Part shown: positions 20,554-29,473 of the stretch, one piece after another
How positions within the stretch are numbered: position 1 is the stretch's first letter
Layout of the letters: every line of letters begins with the position of its first letter
Origin: Deltaproteobacteria bacterium
Lineage (GTDB): Bacteria; Myxococcota_A; UBA9042
Reading direction: 5' to 3'
DNA length: 61,141 nt
Assembly (NCBI GenBank): GCA_016875335.1
Contig: VGRO01000011.1
Span: forward strand, 1 to 61,141
Notes under the pieces: generated by a model
Databases searched by the model: none
Told to the model about the DNA's origin: nothing
Seen by the model: only the letters and a program-made list of their open reading frames with translations
Program-made: the position numbers and the translations under genes

Positions 20554-21795
20554 ATGATTGGCATCCGCCTTGCGACCGCGCTGTTTGCAGCCATTTGGGG
20601 TGGCGTAGCCAGCGCTGCGCCGTCAGAGCCGGTCATTCCCGGCGTCGAGGTGTTGCTCAGCGACCGCATCGATCTCGTCCAGGGCATGCGCGTGGGCCTG
20701 CTGACCAACCCGGCCGCGGTCGATCGCAAGCTGGTGTCGACGCTGGACCGCCTGCGCGGCGACTCCCGGGTCAAGCTGACCCAATTGTGGGCGCCCGAGC
20801 ATGGCTTGGCCGCTGCGACGCCCAACGGCACCAGCAACATCAAGGGCATCGAGGCGCGGACGCGGCTGCCCATCGAAGGGCTTTTCGGCGATCGGACGGC
20901 GCCGTCGGCCGAGGCGCTGTCGCGGGTCGACGTGTTGCTTTTCGACCTGCAGGACATCGGTTCGCGCACCTATACGTATGTCAGTTCACTGGGCAAGGTC
21001 ATGCAGGCGTGCGCGGCGCACAAGGTCAAGGTCGTCGTGCTCGATCGCCCGAACCCGCTCGGCGGAACCCTTTTCGAGGGGCCAGTGCGCCTGCCGAAAT
21101 ACAAGAGCCTGCTCGGCTGGGGCCCCTTCCCAGTGACCCACGGCATGACTTTCGGTGAAATCGCCAAGTTCTACAACGAGGAACTCCAGATCAAGGCGCA
21201 GTTGGAAGTCGTGGCGATGAAGGGCTGGCGTCGCTCGATGGTCTGGGACGATACGGGACTGGTATGGGTTCCGACGTCGCCGGGCATCCCCAAGCCGCTC
21301 AACGCCACGATGTACGTCGCGACGGGCATGGTGTGCGGGTCAGGCCCCAACTGCAACGAGGGGGGCGGCAATGCAATGCCGTTCGAGCTTGTCGGCGCGC
21401 CTTGGCTCGACGGCGAGAGGTTGGCGGCGGCCCTGACCCATCGCGCCAAGGACGTGTCCGGACTGCAGCACGTACGATTTCGGCCGATGACGTGGTTGCC
21501 GTGGCACGGACAGTACGACGGCAAAGTCACCCACGGCGTGCAAATCCACCTGCTCGACCTGCACGACTTCCGGCCACTGAGGCTTGCGCTGATCATCCTT
21601 TCGGTCTTGCACGACGAGTTCCCAAGCCAGATCAAGGTGTCGAGCGCCCACCGCTTTGGCATGATTTGGGGCAACGACGACGTCCTGCGGGACCTGCGGG
21701 CGCACAAGCCGTGGACGCACATCGAGGCCGCCTGGCAGAAAGACCTGGACGGGTTCGCGCAGATCCGCGCTCGGTACTTGATGTATCCGCCGTAG
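20554..21795 (+). CDS. namZ: NamZ-like exo-beta-N-acetylmuramidase (DUF1343/YbbC, GH171)
   Basis: NamZ releases MurNAc from non-reducing ends of peptidoglycan fragments. The 413-residue protein has a Sec signal (hydrophobic run ending ASA before APSEP) and the DUF1343 motifs GLLTNPAAVD, LWAPEHGLAA, FDLQDIGSRTYTYVSSL, DRPNPLGG, GNAMPFELVGAPWLDG and GVQIHLLD. The Glu of APEHG corresponds to the proposed catalytic acid. Export suggests action in the periplasm on turnover products or on foreign cell walls, fitting a possible predatory lifestyle (inference). It lies 2 bases downstream of greB and is probably co-transcribed. Confidence 0.9.
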   Translation: MIGIRLATALFAAIWGGVASAAPSEPVIPGVEVLLSDRIDLVQGMRVGLLTNPAAVDRKLVSTLDRLRGDSRVKLTQLWAPEHGLAAATPNGTSNIKGIEARTRLPIEGLFGDRTAPSAEALSRVDVLLFDLQDIGSRTYTYVSSLGKVMQACAAHKVKVVVLDRPNPLGGTLFEGPVRLPKYKSLLGWGPFPVTHGMTFGEIAKFYNEELQIKAQLEVVAMKGWRRSMVWDDTGLVWVPTSPGIPKPLNATMYVATGMVCGSGPNCNEGGGNAMPFELVGAPWLDGERLAAALTHRAKDVSGLQHVRFRPMTWLPWHGQYDGKVTHGVQIHLLDLHDFRPLRLALIILSVLHDEFPSQIKVSSAHRFGMIWGNDDVLRDLRAHKPWTHIEAAWQKDLDGFAQIRARYLMYPP

Positions 21796-21913
21796 CACGG
21801 CAAGATCGCTGCACGGGCTTGGGCGCGCAGTCTTGTTGCGCCGATTGTGGCGGTTCCGGCAACCCATACGCCCCGATCCACCGCAGGCGCCGCCCCCGGA
21901 AACGACCACGTCC

Positions 21914-22774
21914 ATGGCCCATCGCGACCCCGGCTTTTCGCATTTCATCGGCGCGCTCGACTGCACCGTGGCTGTCCACAATGCGCCCTCACGTCTGGTC
22001 CGGGCGCTTTTGCCAGACTCGTTGGAGGTGCGGGCATCGCCCACTGCGCCGGATGGCACAACTCCGATTTGCGTCGCATACATCCGCACCAACCCGTCGA
22101 ACTGGACACTGCTGCCCATGGCCGTGGTTCGCGTCCGCGCGATCGCTCTGATGGTGTTCAACGTGCACATCACCGGCCTGCGGCCGGGCTACCAGGGACC
22201 GTATACCTTCGTCGCGCGGTGGTGGTCCGCCAAGGACTGGAAGGTCAGGCTGGGCAGCCGCCTGTGGGGCTTGCCGCCGGACGATGTGCCTGTCGAAACG
22301 GGGCAGGACAAGCTGTTCAGCAGCGTGTCGGTGCCGGGCTGCGTGACCTTGCAGACGCGCGACCACGGCGACATTCCCGAGTGGCCCAAAGTGCGGCAGT
22401 TGGCGGTCCAGATGCAGGCCCCGCTGCTCGCGGTGCGCCCCAACGGCCAATTGGGCGTGGCAGGCATGAACTGGAATCTCGCCGACGCCGACATGCGGTC
22501 GTGCGAAATGACGCTGACCCTCAGGCCCGGTTTGTGGCCCAGCGGCGCCGTGCCCGACAGCCCCGTGAGTTGTACGATGGACGGAACCCGCGACATGGCG
22601 ACCGGCGGCACTTTTCGCTTCGGCAGCATCTGCCACCTGACCCACGCGGGGTCGCCTGCGCGCGACTGGAGCCAGTGGAAGGCAGGACCGCGCTTCCGGT
22701 TGCGCGCCGACCTGTCGCCCATCGAAGTCGGCCCGGTCGCAGAGAAGATGCGCGCAGCGCAGGTGGATTCGTAA
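21914..22774 (+). CDS. Unknown protein, possibly acetoacetate decarboxylase-like fold
   Basis: A 286-residue protein without signal peptide or membrane segments. The opening (GFSHFIGALDCTVAVHNA, LVRALLPDSLEVRA) and PICVAYIRTNPSNW faintly recall the acetoacetate decarboxylase-like superfamily, but no diagnostic Lys was recognised, so function is left open. The ATG at 21914 gives a compact N-terminus; a TTG at 21833 would add 27 Pro/Arg-rich residues. A MITE-like element starts 12 bases after the stop. Confidence 0.6.
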   Translation: MAHRDPGFSHFIGALDCTVAVHNAPSRLVRALLPDSLEVRASPTAPDGTTPICVAYIRTNPSNWTLLPMAVVRVRAIALMVFNVHITGLRPGYQGPYTFVARWWSAKDWKVRLGSRLWGLPPDDVPVETGQDKLFSSVSVPGCVTLQTRDHGDIPEWPKVRQLAVQMQAPLLAVRPNGQLGVAGMNWNLADADMRSCEMTLTLRPGLWPSGAVPDSPVSCTMDGTRDMATGGTFRFGSICHLTHAGSPARDWSQWKAGPRFRLRADLSPIEVGPVAEKMRAAQVDS

Positions 22775-22786
22775 CCGTGCGCGCGC

Positions 22787-22970
22787 CTAACAGGGTGTAT
22801 TCAAAAGAACGCCGATTGCGGCTCAGGATGCATCCCGGCACGCATCGTTGCTCGTTGCTCCCTCCCTGCGGCGTGCCCGAAGCACGCCTCAGTCCGTCGC
22901 CGCGTCGCGCCTCGCCTTCCGGTCGCCTCCTGACCCTCGTATCCGGCATATTTTGAATACACCCTCTAAC
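22787..22970. mobile_element. MITE-like element: 15-bp terminal inverted repeats, 5-bp target duplication
   Basis: Between two genes (22774 and 23189) lies a 174-bp element, 22792-22965, bounded by perfect 15-bp inverted repeats AGGGTGTATTCAAAA and TTTTGAATACACCCT. It is flanked by direct CTAAC repeats at 22787-22791 and 22966-22970, a likely target-site duplication. The interior has no convincing reading frame. The structure fits a non-autonomous miniature inverted-repeat element moved in trans; the source transposase is not in this window. The rest of the 414-bp gap shows only the ribosome site of the next gene. Confidence 0.85.
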
Positions 22971-23188
22971 ATGCCAACTCAGCGCAGGAATCCCGACGGC
23001 GCCTTGCGGCAACAGGAGATTGCGCACCTCGGGCCCGATCGAAGGCATCCGGCGGTGCGTGGCACATTTGGAATTTGTGAAAACGCGGGTAGGATGCGCC
23101 CCTGCGTCGGGCAGGGCAGTTCCGTCGGCGCGTCCACTGGTCGGCCGGAAACGGCAGAGCGCCAGCACTCATCGAGGAGATTCGGGGC

Positions 23189-23677
23189 ATGAACAAGGCA
23201 CTGGCAGCGATGTTCCTTTTGGCCGCAATGGCGGCATGTACCAGCAGCAGCGGAACCGGCGGGACCGGTGGCACGACAGGCGGCGGCGACGCGATCACCG
23301 GCGCCGACGGATCGGCCGCGACCGACGGAGCCGACACCACGGCGGGCGGAGGCGACACCACAGGTGGCGCGGACACGACCGCGGGTGGCGACACGGCGGT
23401 GGTCGCGGACGCGACTGCGGCAGATACTGCAGCCAATCCGGGCGGCACCTGGGCCAACGCGGAGCCGGCCATGAAAGGCAAATGCGCCACGTGCCACAAT
23501 GCCAATGCCAAGCTCTTCTTCCAGGCCGACAACTGCGCAAGCAGCGCGACCAAGTCGCCGGCGATCAAGTCGCAGATCGAAGCGGGCAAGATGCCGCAAA
23601 AAGGCATGCCACCGCTGACGGCAGACGAGAAGAAGGCCATCTTCGACTGGGTAGCCGCTGGCGCGAAGTGCCCGTGA
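23189..23677 (+). CDS. Small monoheme c-type cytochrome lipoprotein
   Basis: The 162-residue protein has a lipoprotein signal ending LAAMAAC (Cys17), a Gly/Thr/Asp/Ala-rich linker of about 65 residues, and a compact domain with one heme-binding CATCH (Cys99, Cys102, His103). The Met of KMPQKGMPPL is a likely sixth ligand. A GAGGAG site precedes the ATG. It should be a membrane-anchored periplasmic or surface electron carrier. Two more lipoproteins follow on the same strand, one a diheme protein, so the three may form a redox group (inference). Confidence 0.82.
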   Translation: MNKALAAMFLLAAMAACTSSSGTGGTGGTTGGGDAITGADGSAATDGADTTAGGGDTTGGADTTAGGDTAVVADATAADTAANPGGTWANAEPAMKGKCATCHNANAKLFFQADNCASSATKSPAIKSQIEAGKMPQKGMPPLTADEKKAIFDWVAAGAKCP

Positions 23678-23687
23678 GGCGACACCG

Positions 23688-24941
23688 GTGACGCGCCGTC
23701 GTTTCGCCTTCGCCCTGCTCTGCTGCGCGGTCGCGTGTGACGACGCGGCGGTCAGGGACAAGGTCGTCGATGCCGGGTCCAGCTTTGACGGGCAGTCGAC
23801 CGACGTAGCCGTCAAGGCCGGTTGTCCCCCCGGCTCGGCGGGTTGCAAGGGCGGATCGCGCTGGGTCTGCAACGACCAGGGCACGGGGTTCGTGGAGTCG
23901 CCGTGCACGGGCCAGTTGCTGTGCAGCGACGGCCAATGCGTTCAGTGCACCGCAGATGCGCCGTGCGCGGGGGGCTTGGCGTGCCTGCAGGGCAGTTGCC
24001 AGGCGGCGCCTCTGCAAGCCGTCACAACCGCGCTGCCCGCTGGGCTCGTCGGAACGCCCTACAAGGCCGAACTCGAGGCCAAGGGCGGCACGCAGCCGTA
24101 CGCTTGGTCGCTGGTCCAGGGCGCGCTGCCGGCGGGCCTGACGCTGCAACCACCGGGCGCGATCGAAGGCGTCCCACAGGCCGCGGGCGCTTTCACGTTC
24201 GGCGCGCAGGTGCAGGACAAGCACGGCGCAAAGGCCATCGCTACCCTCGCGCTCGAGGTCAAGGCCGGCGGCCTCGTCGTTACCTCGGCCTCACCGCTCA
24301 AGGCAGCCACGGACGGCGAGCCCTATTCCCTTGCGCTGGGCGCGCAGGGGGGCAAACCGCCCTATTTCTGGGGCGTTGCGGCTGGCAAGCTGCCGGTGGG
24401 CCTGAGCCTGGGGTCCGACGGCACCCTTGCGGGCGTCCCGCAGGGCGAAGGCGACTACCCCTTCGATGTCAAGGTGTTCGACAACGGCGACGCGCCCTTG
24501 GTGGCGAGCAAGGCGCTGGTTTTGCCGGTCAAGTTGGCGCCTTTGGAGATCGTCGGCGACCAGTCGCTCAACCTCATCCTGACCAAGGTGATCGTGCTGC
24601 CGCTCATCCTCGTGGTCGAGAAGGTGCCGGTGCCGTACAACGCCAAGCTGCAGGCCAAGGGCGGCAAGAAACCGTACGCCTGGAGCGAAACGCCACTGCC
24701 CGGGATGGTCAAGAACTTTCTGCCCAATGCCGGGCTGCCCAATGGCTTGGCGCTGGCCAAGGACGGTGCCCTGTCTGGCGCGGTGACGGACGCCTCGCAG
24801 GTGCTCGAATTCAAGGTTCCATTGTCGCAGCTGACCCTCAAGGGCTTCTTCTTCGCTGCCCAAGTCCAGGACAGCCAAGCCAAACCGCAGACCAAGCAGG
24901 CAGTTTTCATCATCCCGACCGTGCCCGTCGGCGCGCCGTGA
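23688..24941 (+). CDS. Predicted lipoprotein with putative Ig (He_PIG-like) repeats
   Basis: The 417-residue protein starts with a short signal ending CCAVAC (lipobox), then a Cys-rich segment (about residues 45-105). Two or three Ig-like modules of He_PIG type follow, recognised by GTPYKAELEAKGGTQPYAW, LPAGLTLQPPGAIEGVPQ and GEPYSLALGAQGGKPPYFW with LPVGLSLGSDGTLAGVPQ. Such domains are usually adhesive or structural. The GTG start at 23688, 10 bases after the cytochrome gene, is the only start that keeps the signal. The ligand is unknown. Confidence 0.78.
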   Translation: MTRRRFAFALLCCAVACDDAAVRDKVVDAGSSFDGQSTDVAVKAGCPPGSAGCKGGSRWVCNDQGTGFVESPCTGQLLCSDGQCVQCTADAPCAGGLACLQGSCQAAPLQAVTTALPAGLVGTPYKAELEAKGGTQPYAWSLVQGALPAGLTLQPPGAIEGVPQAAGAFTFGAQVQDKHGAKAIATLALEVKAGGLVVTSASPLKAATDGEPYSLALGAQGGKPPYFWGVAAGKLPVGLSLGSDGTLAGVPQGEGDYPFDVKVFDNGDAPLVASKALVLPVKLAPLEIVGDQSLNLILTKVIVLPLILVVEKVPVPYNAKLQAKGGKKPYAWSETPLPGMVKNFLPNAGLPNGLALAKDGALSGAVTDASQVLEFKVPLSQLTLKGFFFAAQVQDSQAKPQTKQAVFIIPTVPVGAP

Positions 24942-25039
24942 CGCACCGCTCCGCGAACTGAAGCACTGGCCGTGCGACGGCGTTGCGGCCTTGCAGGCGG
25001 CGCCGGCAATCGGTAGTTTTCGGCGCGGCAGGGGGGCAC

Positions 25040-27160
25040 ATGAATACTCAGACAACCTCGAAGTTCAGTTGCGGGCTGTGGCTGGCAGCCTCGGCGGTCG
25101 CGCTGCAGGCGGGCTGCGAAATCGACACGGGGTCCGGCGTGGCGACAATCCATGGCCCGTTGCCGGCCGACGTCGTCGCCACCCAGGTCGCGCAGGTGAC
25201 GGGCAACGTCCTGGCACCGATGCAGCGCAACCAAGCGGACGCGCCCAAGCAGTGGACCAGCAGCCACGCGATGGTCGGCAAGGGCGGCTACCTGTACATC
25301 GCCGATCGCGACCGCAACGCGCTGGTGGTCATGCGCCAGGCGCCGCTGCAGGTCGTGCAGACCTTGCCCGTGGCAGGTTCGCCGGAACGGGCCACGGTCG
25401 GTCCGGACGGAACCGTCTATGTGGCTCCGCGCCAAGGCGACGCCATCTTGGCGTTCGGCCCCAGCGGCGTGCCCGAGGCGCCGCTCCTGGACTCGCCCAA
25501 GGCCATCGCAGTGGGCCTGGAGCCCCGCGGATTCGCCCTCAACCCCGAGGCCTCGCGCCTGTACGCCATCCTGGGCGGCAAGAAGCAACTGGTGGCCGTC
25601 GAATTGGCCACCGGCAAACAGCACATTTCGACGCTCGAGGCGACCCCGACGGCCATCGCAGTGGGCGGCCAGCACCTGATCGTCGCCCTCGACAACGGCA
25701 GCGTGCGGCGCTTTGTGAGCAACTCCGAGTCGCTCGAGCCCTCCAAGGTCGCCGGTCCACTGGTCACCAGCGGGTCGTCGATGGTCAGCGCGTGCCCGGA
25801 TGGCAATCGCAAAGCCCGCCGCACCTTGGGCGCAGCCTGGGAACCCGCGGGCGACCAGTTGCTGGCCGCGCGCGTGGTCGCCGCGCCGGGTACGCTCGAA
25901 GACATCACCGCCGCCAACGTGCCGAGCAAATCCAAGACCGGCAGTTCGTCCGGTGGCTACGGAGGGGCCGCAAAGGCCAAGTGCAATGACGGCCCGCGCC
26001 GGCCGATCGAGCCGAGCGTGCTGGCGGTACGACCGGGGTCGGTGGCGCCCGCGCGCGAAATCGCGGGCACTCCGTTTCGGCCGTCGCCTGGCGCACCAGC
26101 ACTGGCCGCGCGCTTCGACCAACCCGCCGACGTGGCCATCCACCCGTCGCGCTTGCTGGCCGCGGTGCCGGCCACCGGGACGGACAACGTGCTCCTGATC
26201 CACACGCCGCCGAGCCTGCAAGGCGGCGCGGCGGTCGAGGCCGGCGTGCTCAAGTCAGGCCACGCACCGGCGGCGGTGGCATTCAGCGACGACGGCCGGT
26301 TCGCCTACACGCTGGACACCCACCAGGTCGCAGTCAGCAGGTTCGACCTGGGGCCGTGGCTCAAGGGCGCCGCACCAGGCAGCCTGACGGAAGCGCCACC
26401 GGTCGAACTCGCGGCCGTCGACCAGGTCGCATACGGCGCCGACACGCTGCCCGAAGCCGCGCGCCTGGGTCGTCGCACCTTCACGTTCGCTGGCAACGCC
26501 AACCTGTCCAAGGATGGGGTGTTTGCGTGCGCCACCTGCCACGCCGACGGCGGCGAAGACAAGCTGGTGTGGATGGTCGCCGAGGGCCCGCGGCAGACCC
26601 CGTCGTTGGCAGGCCGGCTCGACGGCACGGCGCCCTTCAACTGGAAAGGCTCGGAAGGGGACCTCCAGCACAACATGGTCAAGACCGTGCACCGCATGGG
26701 CGGCGCCGGCCTGACGCAGGCCGAACTCGCGTCGCTTGAGCAGTTCTTGCTCGTCGGCCTTCCCAAGGGGCCGCCGAACCCGCATCGGTTGCCGAGCGGC
26801 GAACTGACCCAGGCCCAAGCGCGCGGCAAGGACATCTTCAACCGGGCCGACGTCGCTTGTGGCAGTTGCCACCTGGGCGGCGTGGGCGTCGACGGCAATT
26901 CGCACGACGTCGGCACCGCCGCGACGGGTGACAAGATCGCGGCCTCCTTTGCGGGGTCTTCGTCGTTTTCCGAGGTCAAGATGTCGGCTGGCCGGTTCGA
27001 TACGCCGAGCCTTCGCGACCTGTGGCACACGGCTCCCTATTTCCACGATGGCAGTGCGGCGACGCTCGAAGCCGTGTTGGCGCGGCCCGGCATGGGCAAC
27101 GCGAGCAAGCTGAGCAGCGCCGAGCGCGCCGACTTGATCGAATACCTCAAGTCGTTGTAG
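25040..27160 (+). CDS. MauG/diheme cytochrome c peroxidase-like lipoprotein with beta-propeller domain
   Basis: The 706-residue protein has a lipobox (ALQAGC), an N-terminal region of about 400 residues resembling a YncE-like propeller (YLYIADRDRNALVVMR, TVGPDGTVYVAPR, VAFSDDGRFAYTLDTHQVAV), and a C-terminal diheme domain. Two c-heme sites are present, CATCH (Cys497) and CGSCH (Cys607). The family signature RFDTPSLRDLWHTAPYFHDG near the end supports the peroxidase/MauG assignment. Possible activities are peroxide reduction or protein oxidation; substrate unknown. GGGGGG before the ATG may serve as the ribosome site. It may accept electrons from the monoheme lipoprotein encoded upstream (inference). 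Confidence 0.82.
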   Translation: MNTQTTSKFSCGLWLAASAVALQAGCEIDTGSGVATIHGPLPADVVATQVAQVTGNVLAPMQRNQADAPKQWTSSHAMVGKGGYLYIADRDRNALVVMRQAPLQVVQTLPVAGSPERATVGPDGTVYVAPRQGDAILAFGPSGVPEAPLLDSPKAIAVGLEPRGFALNPEASRLYAILGGKKQLVAVELATGKQHISTLEATPTAIAVGGQHLIVALDNGSVRRFVSNSESLEPSKVAGPLVTSGSSMVSACPDGNRKARRTLGAAWEPAGDQLLAARVVAAPGTLEDITAANVPSKSKTGSSSGGYGGAAKAKCNDGPRRPIEPSVLAVRPGSVAPAREIAGTPFRPSPGAPALAARFDQPADVAIHPSRLLAAVPATGTDNVLLIHTPPSLQGGAAVEAGVLKSGHAPAAVAFSDDGRFAYTLDTHQVAVSRFDLGPWLKGAAPGSLTEAPPVELAAVDQVAYGADTLPEAARLGRRTFTFAGNANLSKDGVFACATCHADGGEDKLVWMVAEGPRQTPSLAGRLDGTAPFNWKGSEGDLQHNMVKTVHRMGGAGLTQAELASLEQFLLVGLPKGPPNPHRLPSGELTQAQARGKDIFNRADVACGSCHLGGVGVDGNSHDVGTAATGDKIAASFAGSSSFSEVKMSAGRFDTPSLRDLWHTAPYFHDGSAATLEAVLARPGMGNASKLSSAERADLIEYLKSL

Positions 27161-27243
27161 TTGCCGGTCGCACGACCGCGCAGTCGGTTGGCCTTGACGC
27201 CTTGGCAGATCCCAACGCATCGCTGATTGCTCGCCAAGCCGAG

Positions 27244-28164
27244 ATGTTCGCCAATCGGGTCCGCCGCAACCATGCGCGGCTGGCGCCCGGTTTCGCGCGG
27301 CGCGACATCGAGGCCTTCCGCCTGTACGACCGCGACATCCCGGAAATACGCGCAGTGGCGGACTGGTATGCGGGCCACCTCGTCGTGGCCGAGTACGCGC
27401 GCGCCCAGACCCGCGATTTGCCCGACTGGCTGCCGTCGCTCGCAGCAGCAGCCGCCCGCGCGCTGGACGTCCCCGCCGACCGGGTTCACACGCGGGTGAG
27501 GCGCACGCGCCCACAAGCCGGTGAACGGTACCGCAAGCTCGGCCACGCGTCGGAACGGTGGGCCATTCGCGAAGGGCCGTTGCGGTTCTGGGTCAATCTC
27601 GACGACTACGTCGATACCGGGCTTTTTGCCGACCACCGCGAAACGCGACGGCTGGTGGCCGCCGAATCGCAGGGGCGCCGTTGCGCCAACCTGTTTGCGT
27701 ACACCGGCGCCTTTACGGTCGCCATGGCCCACGCCGGGGCCGCCGCCACGGTCAGTGTCGACACCAGTCCCACCTACCTCGCTTGGCTCGCCGACAACCT
27801 CGTACTCAATGGTCTTGCCGGCCCGGCGCACGTCACCGCACAAGTGGATGCGCGGACATGGCTCGACTGGCGCGCGCGGCAGGGTGGCCCCTTGGACGTC
27901 GTGGTCTGCGATCCGCCGTCGTTTTCCGACCGACCCGAAGGCGCGTTCGACGTGCAGCGCGACCACCGAGACCTGATCCTTGCGTGCCTGGCAGTGCTTG
28001 CACCCGGCGGCGTGTTGTGGTTCAGCGCCAACCACCAGCGATTCGTGCCGCAGTTGGACGGGTTGCCGGCCGATGTGGCGGAAATGACGGCGCGGACGGT
28101 GCCCATCGACTACCGCAATCGGTCCGTCCACCGTTGCTGGCGCTTGGTACGCCGGCCGGCCTGA
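27244..28164 (+). CDS. RlmK/RlmI-like 23S rRNA methyltransferase
   Basis: A SAM-dependent methyltransferase of about 306 residues like the C-terminal (RlmK) half of RlmL or like RlmI. It shows QAEMFANRVRRN, FRLYDRDIPE, WVNLDDYVDTGLFADHR, the SAM motif NLFAYTGAFTVAMA and the catalytic VVCDPPSFSD. These enzymes modify 23S rRNA. The start is uncertain: ATG 27244 is used, but TTG 27202 would add 14 residues that also look conserved. The separate RlmL N-terminal THUMP/methyltransferase half is absent, so this is a stand-alone RlmK-type protein. Confidence 0.83.
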   Translation: MFANRVRRNHARLAPGFARRDIEAFRLYDRDIPEIRAVADWYAGHLVVAEYARAQTRDLPDWLPSLAAAAARALDVPADRVHTRVRRTRPQAGERYRKLGHASERWAIREGPLRFWVNLDDYVDTGLFADHRETRRLVAAESQGRRCANLFAYTGAFTVAMAHAGAAATVSVDTSPTYLAWLADNLVLNGLAGPAHVTAQVDARTWLDWRARQGGPLDVVVCDPPSFSDRPEGAFDVQRDHRDLILACLAVLAPGGVLWFSANHQRFVPQLDGLPADVAEMTARTVPIDYRNRSVHRCWRLVRRPA

Positions 28165-28305
28165 TCGGCTGCCCCAGCGGCCTCCGGCGCGCGGACAACT
28201 GCGTGACAGGCACAGGCGTTGGGGCGGCGTGCGCATTTGACAGCCCATGGGCACGCGCCGACGATCGCTGTCGCCGCGATTCGTGCGGCCAACGGGTTCA
28301 ACGTC

Positions 28306-28683
28306 ATGATTCAGACCCAGATGGTCGCGGCTGCGTGCTGTGCGGCGATCCTCGCGCTTGGCGCGTGCGAGGCCACCGTGTGCGCTGGCGGCAACTGCAC
28401 CTGCCCGAGCAACCAAACCTGCAGCTTCGACACCTGCACCGCCGCGACCAGCGGCTGCAATTTCGCATGCAGCAGCGGTGCGACGTGCACCGGCACCTGC
28501 GGCCCCGGCTGCAATGTCAGTTGCGGCGGCAAGAGCTGCACGCATTCGGTCGGCGCCGGCTCCAACGTGGCATGCACGGCCGGAAGCTGCACTATCACCT
28601 GTGAAGGAAGTTGCACGGTCAGCGGCAGCGTCAGCCTGACCTGCGGCGGCGGGACCAGCAAGTCGGTGGCGGGATGCCAATAG
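28306..28683 (+). CDS. Small cysteine-rich predicted lipoprotein
   Basis: The 125-residue product has a signal peptide ending ILALGAC (lipobox) and then a domain of about 100 residues with about 20 cysteines spaced every 4-6 residues, with little Lys, Arg or hydrophobic content. The pattern alternates Cys with Ser/Thr/Gly (for example SCTITCEGSCTV), suggesting a disulfide-stabilised beta-helical stack. Function unknown. Related Cys/Thr/Gly-rich lipoproteins are common in Myxococcota. The ATG is preferred because it gives a clean signal peptide. Confidence 0.7.
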   Translation: MIQTQMVAAACCAAILALGACEATVCAGGNCTCPSNQTCSFDTCTAATSGCNFACSSGATCTGTCGPGCNVSCGGKSCTHSVGAGSNVACTAGSCTITCEGSCTVSGSVSLTCGGGTSKSVAGCQ

Positions 28684-28704
28684 CGCGACCGGACGCCGCG
28701 AACG

Positions 28705-29469
28705 TCAACCGCGACGGCCGTAGAGGGCGCGCACCGGGTCGAGCTCATCACCAAATGGGTATGCGGGTCCCAGGGCGTTGACCGGCAGGTCGGCGTCGGC
28801 GTGGCCCAGGGCGTGGCTGCTCCCGCGGCCCTGCGCGCGATGCTGCCTGCCTTTCCAGACCTGGCGCTCGGCCTCCTGGGTGGCCTCCCATTTCTCGTGC
28901 TGGTCGAGTACCACCGCGAAATCGTCGGAGAGCAGGCACGCCAGTTTCTGTAGGACCCAGCCCGCGCATTCGGCGTCGGCGGCGGCGCGGTGGGCCTCTT
29001 CGAGCGCGATGCCGAGGCGCTTGGCGACCGCGCCGAGCTTGTGGCCGCTCTGGCCCTTTTGCAGTTCCTTGGCGAAAACCAGCGGATCGAGCCAGCGGGC
29101 ACCCTGCGGCAACTTGCGGCTGGCCCGGCCGAATTCGTGCAAGAGGAACGTGCGGTCGAAACTGGCATTGTAGGCCACGAGCACCCGGCCCTTGAGCTTG
29201 TCGAGCAACTGCGGGGCGATTTCGGCAAATGTCGGCTGTCCTTCCACGTCCTCGGGCCGGATGCCGGTCAGTTGCGTGACGTCCGGCTCCAACGGCTTGC
29301 CAGGGTCGACCAGCGTGCTCCAACGATCGGACACCGCCCCGCCGTCGAAGGCAATGACTGCGACCTCGATGATGCGGTCGCCTGCCGCCGGGTACAGGCC
29401 TGTGGTCTCGGTGTCGATGACGGCGAGCGGCTGCAACGCCCATGCCGGAGGTGAAGCGGGTTCGGGCAT
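28705..29469 (-). CDS. DEDDh 3'-5' exonuclease (DnaQ/epsilon-like)
   Basis: The 254-residue protein has the exonuclease motifs VIDTETTGLYP (ExoI, Asp and Glu), VAYNASFDRTFL (ExoII, Asp) and HRAAADAECAGWVL (ExoIII, His and Asp), the DEDDh arrangement of DnaQ-like proofreading or RNA-trimming exonucleases. The C-terminal 70 residues are Gln/Glu/His-rich and not recognised. Without a polymerase domain it is a free-standing exonuclease. It starts 4 bases after the psd stop and is probably its co-transcribed partner. Confidence 0.88.
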   Translation of the reverse strand: MPEPASPPAWALQPLAVIDTETTGLYPAAGDRIIEVAVIAFDGGAVSDRWSTLVDPGKPLEPDVTQLTGIRPEDVEGQPTFAEIAPQLLDKLKGRVLVAYNASFDRTFLLHEFGRASRKLPQGARWLDPLVFAKELQKGQSGHKLGAVAKRLGIALEEAHRAAADAECAGWVLQKLACLLSDDFAVVLDQHEKWEATQEAERQVWKGRQHRAQGRGSSHALGHADADLPVNALGPAYPFGDELDPVRALYGRRG

Positions 29470-29473
29470 CACT

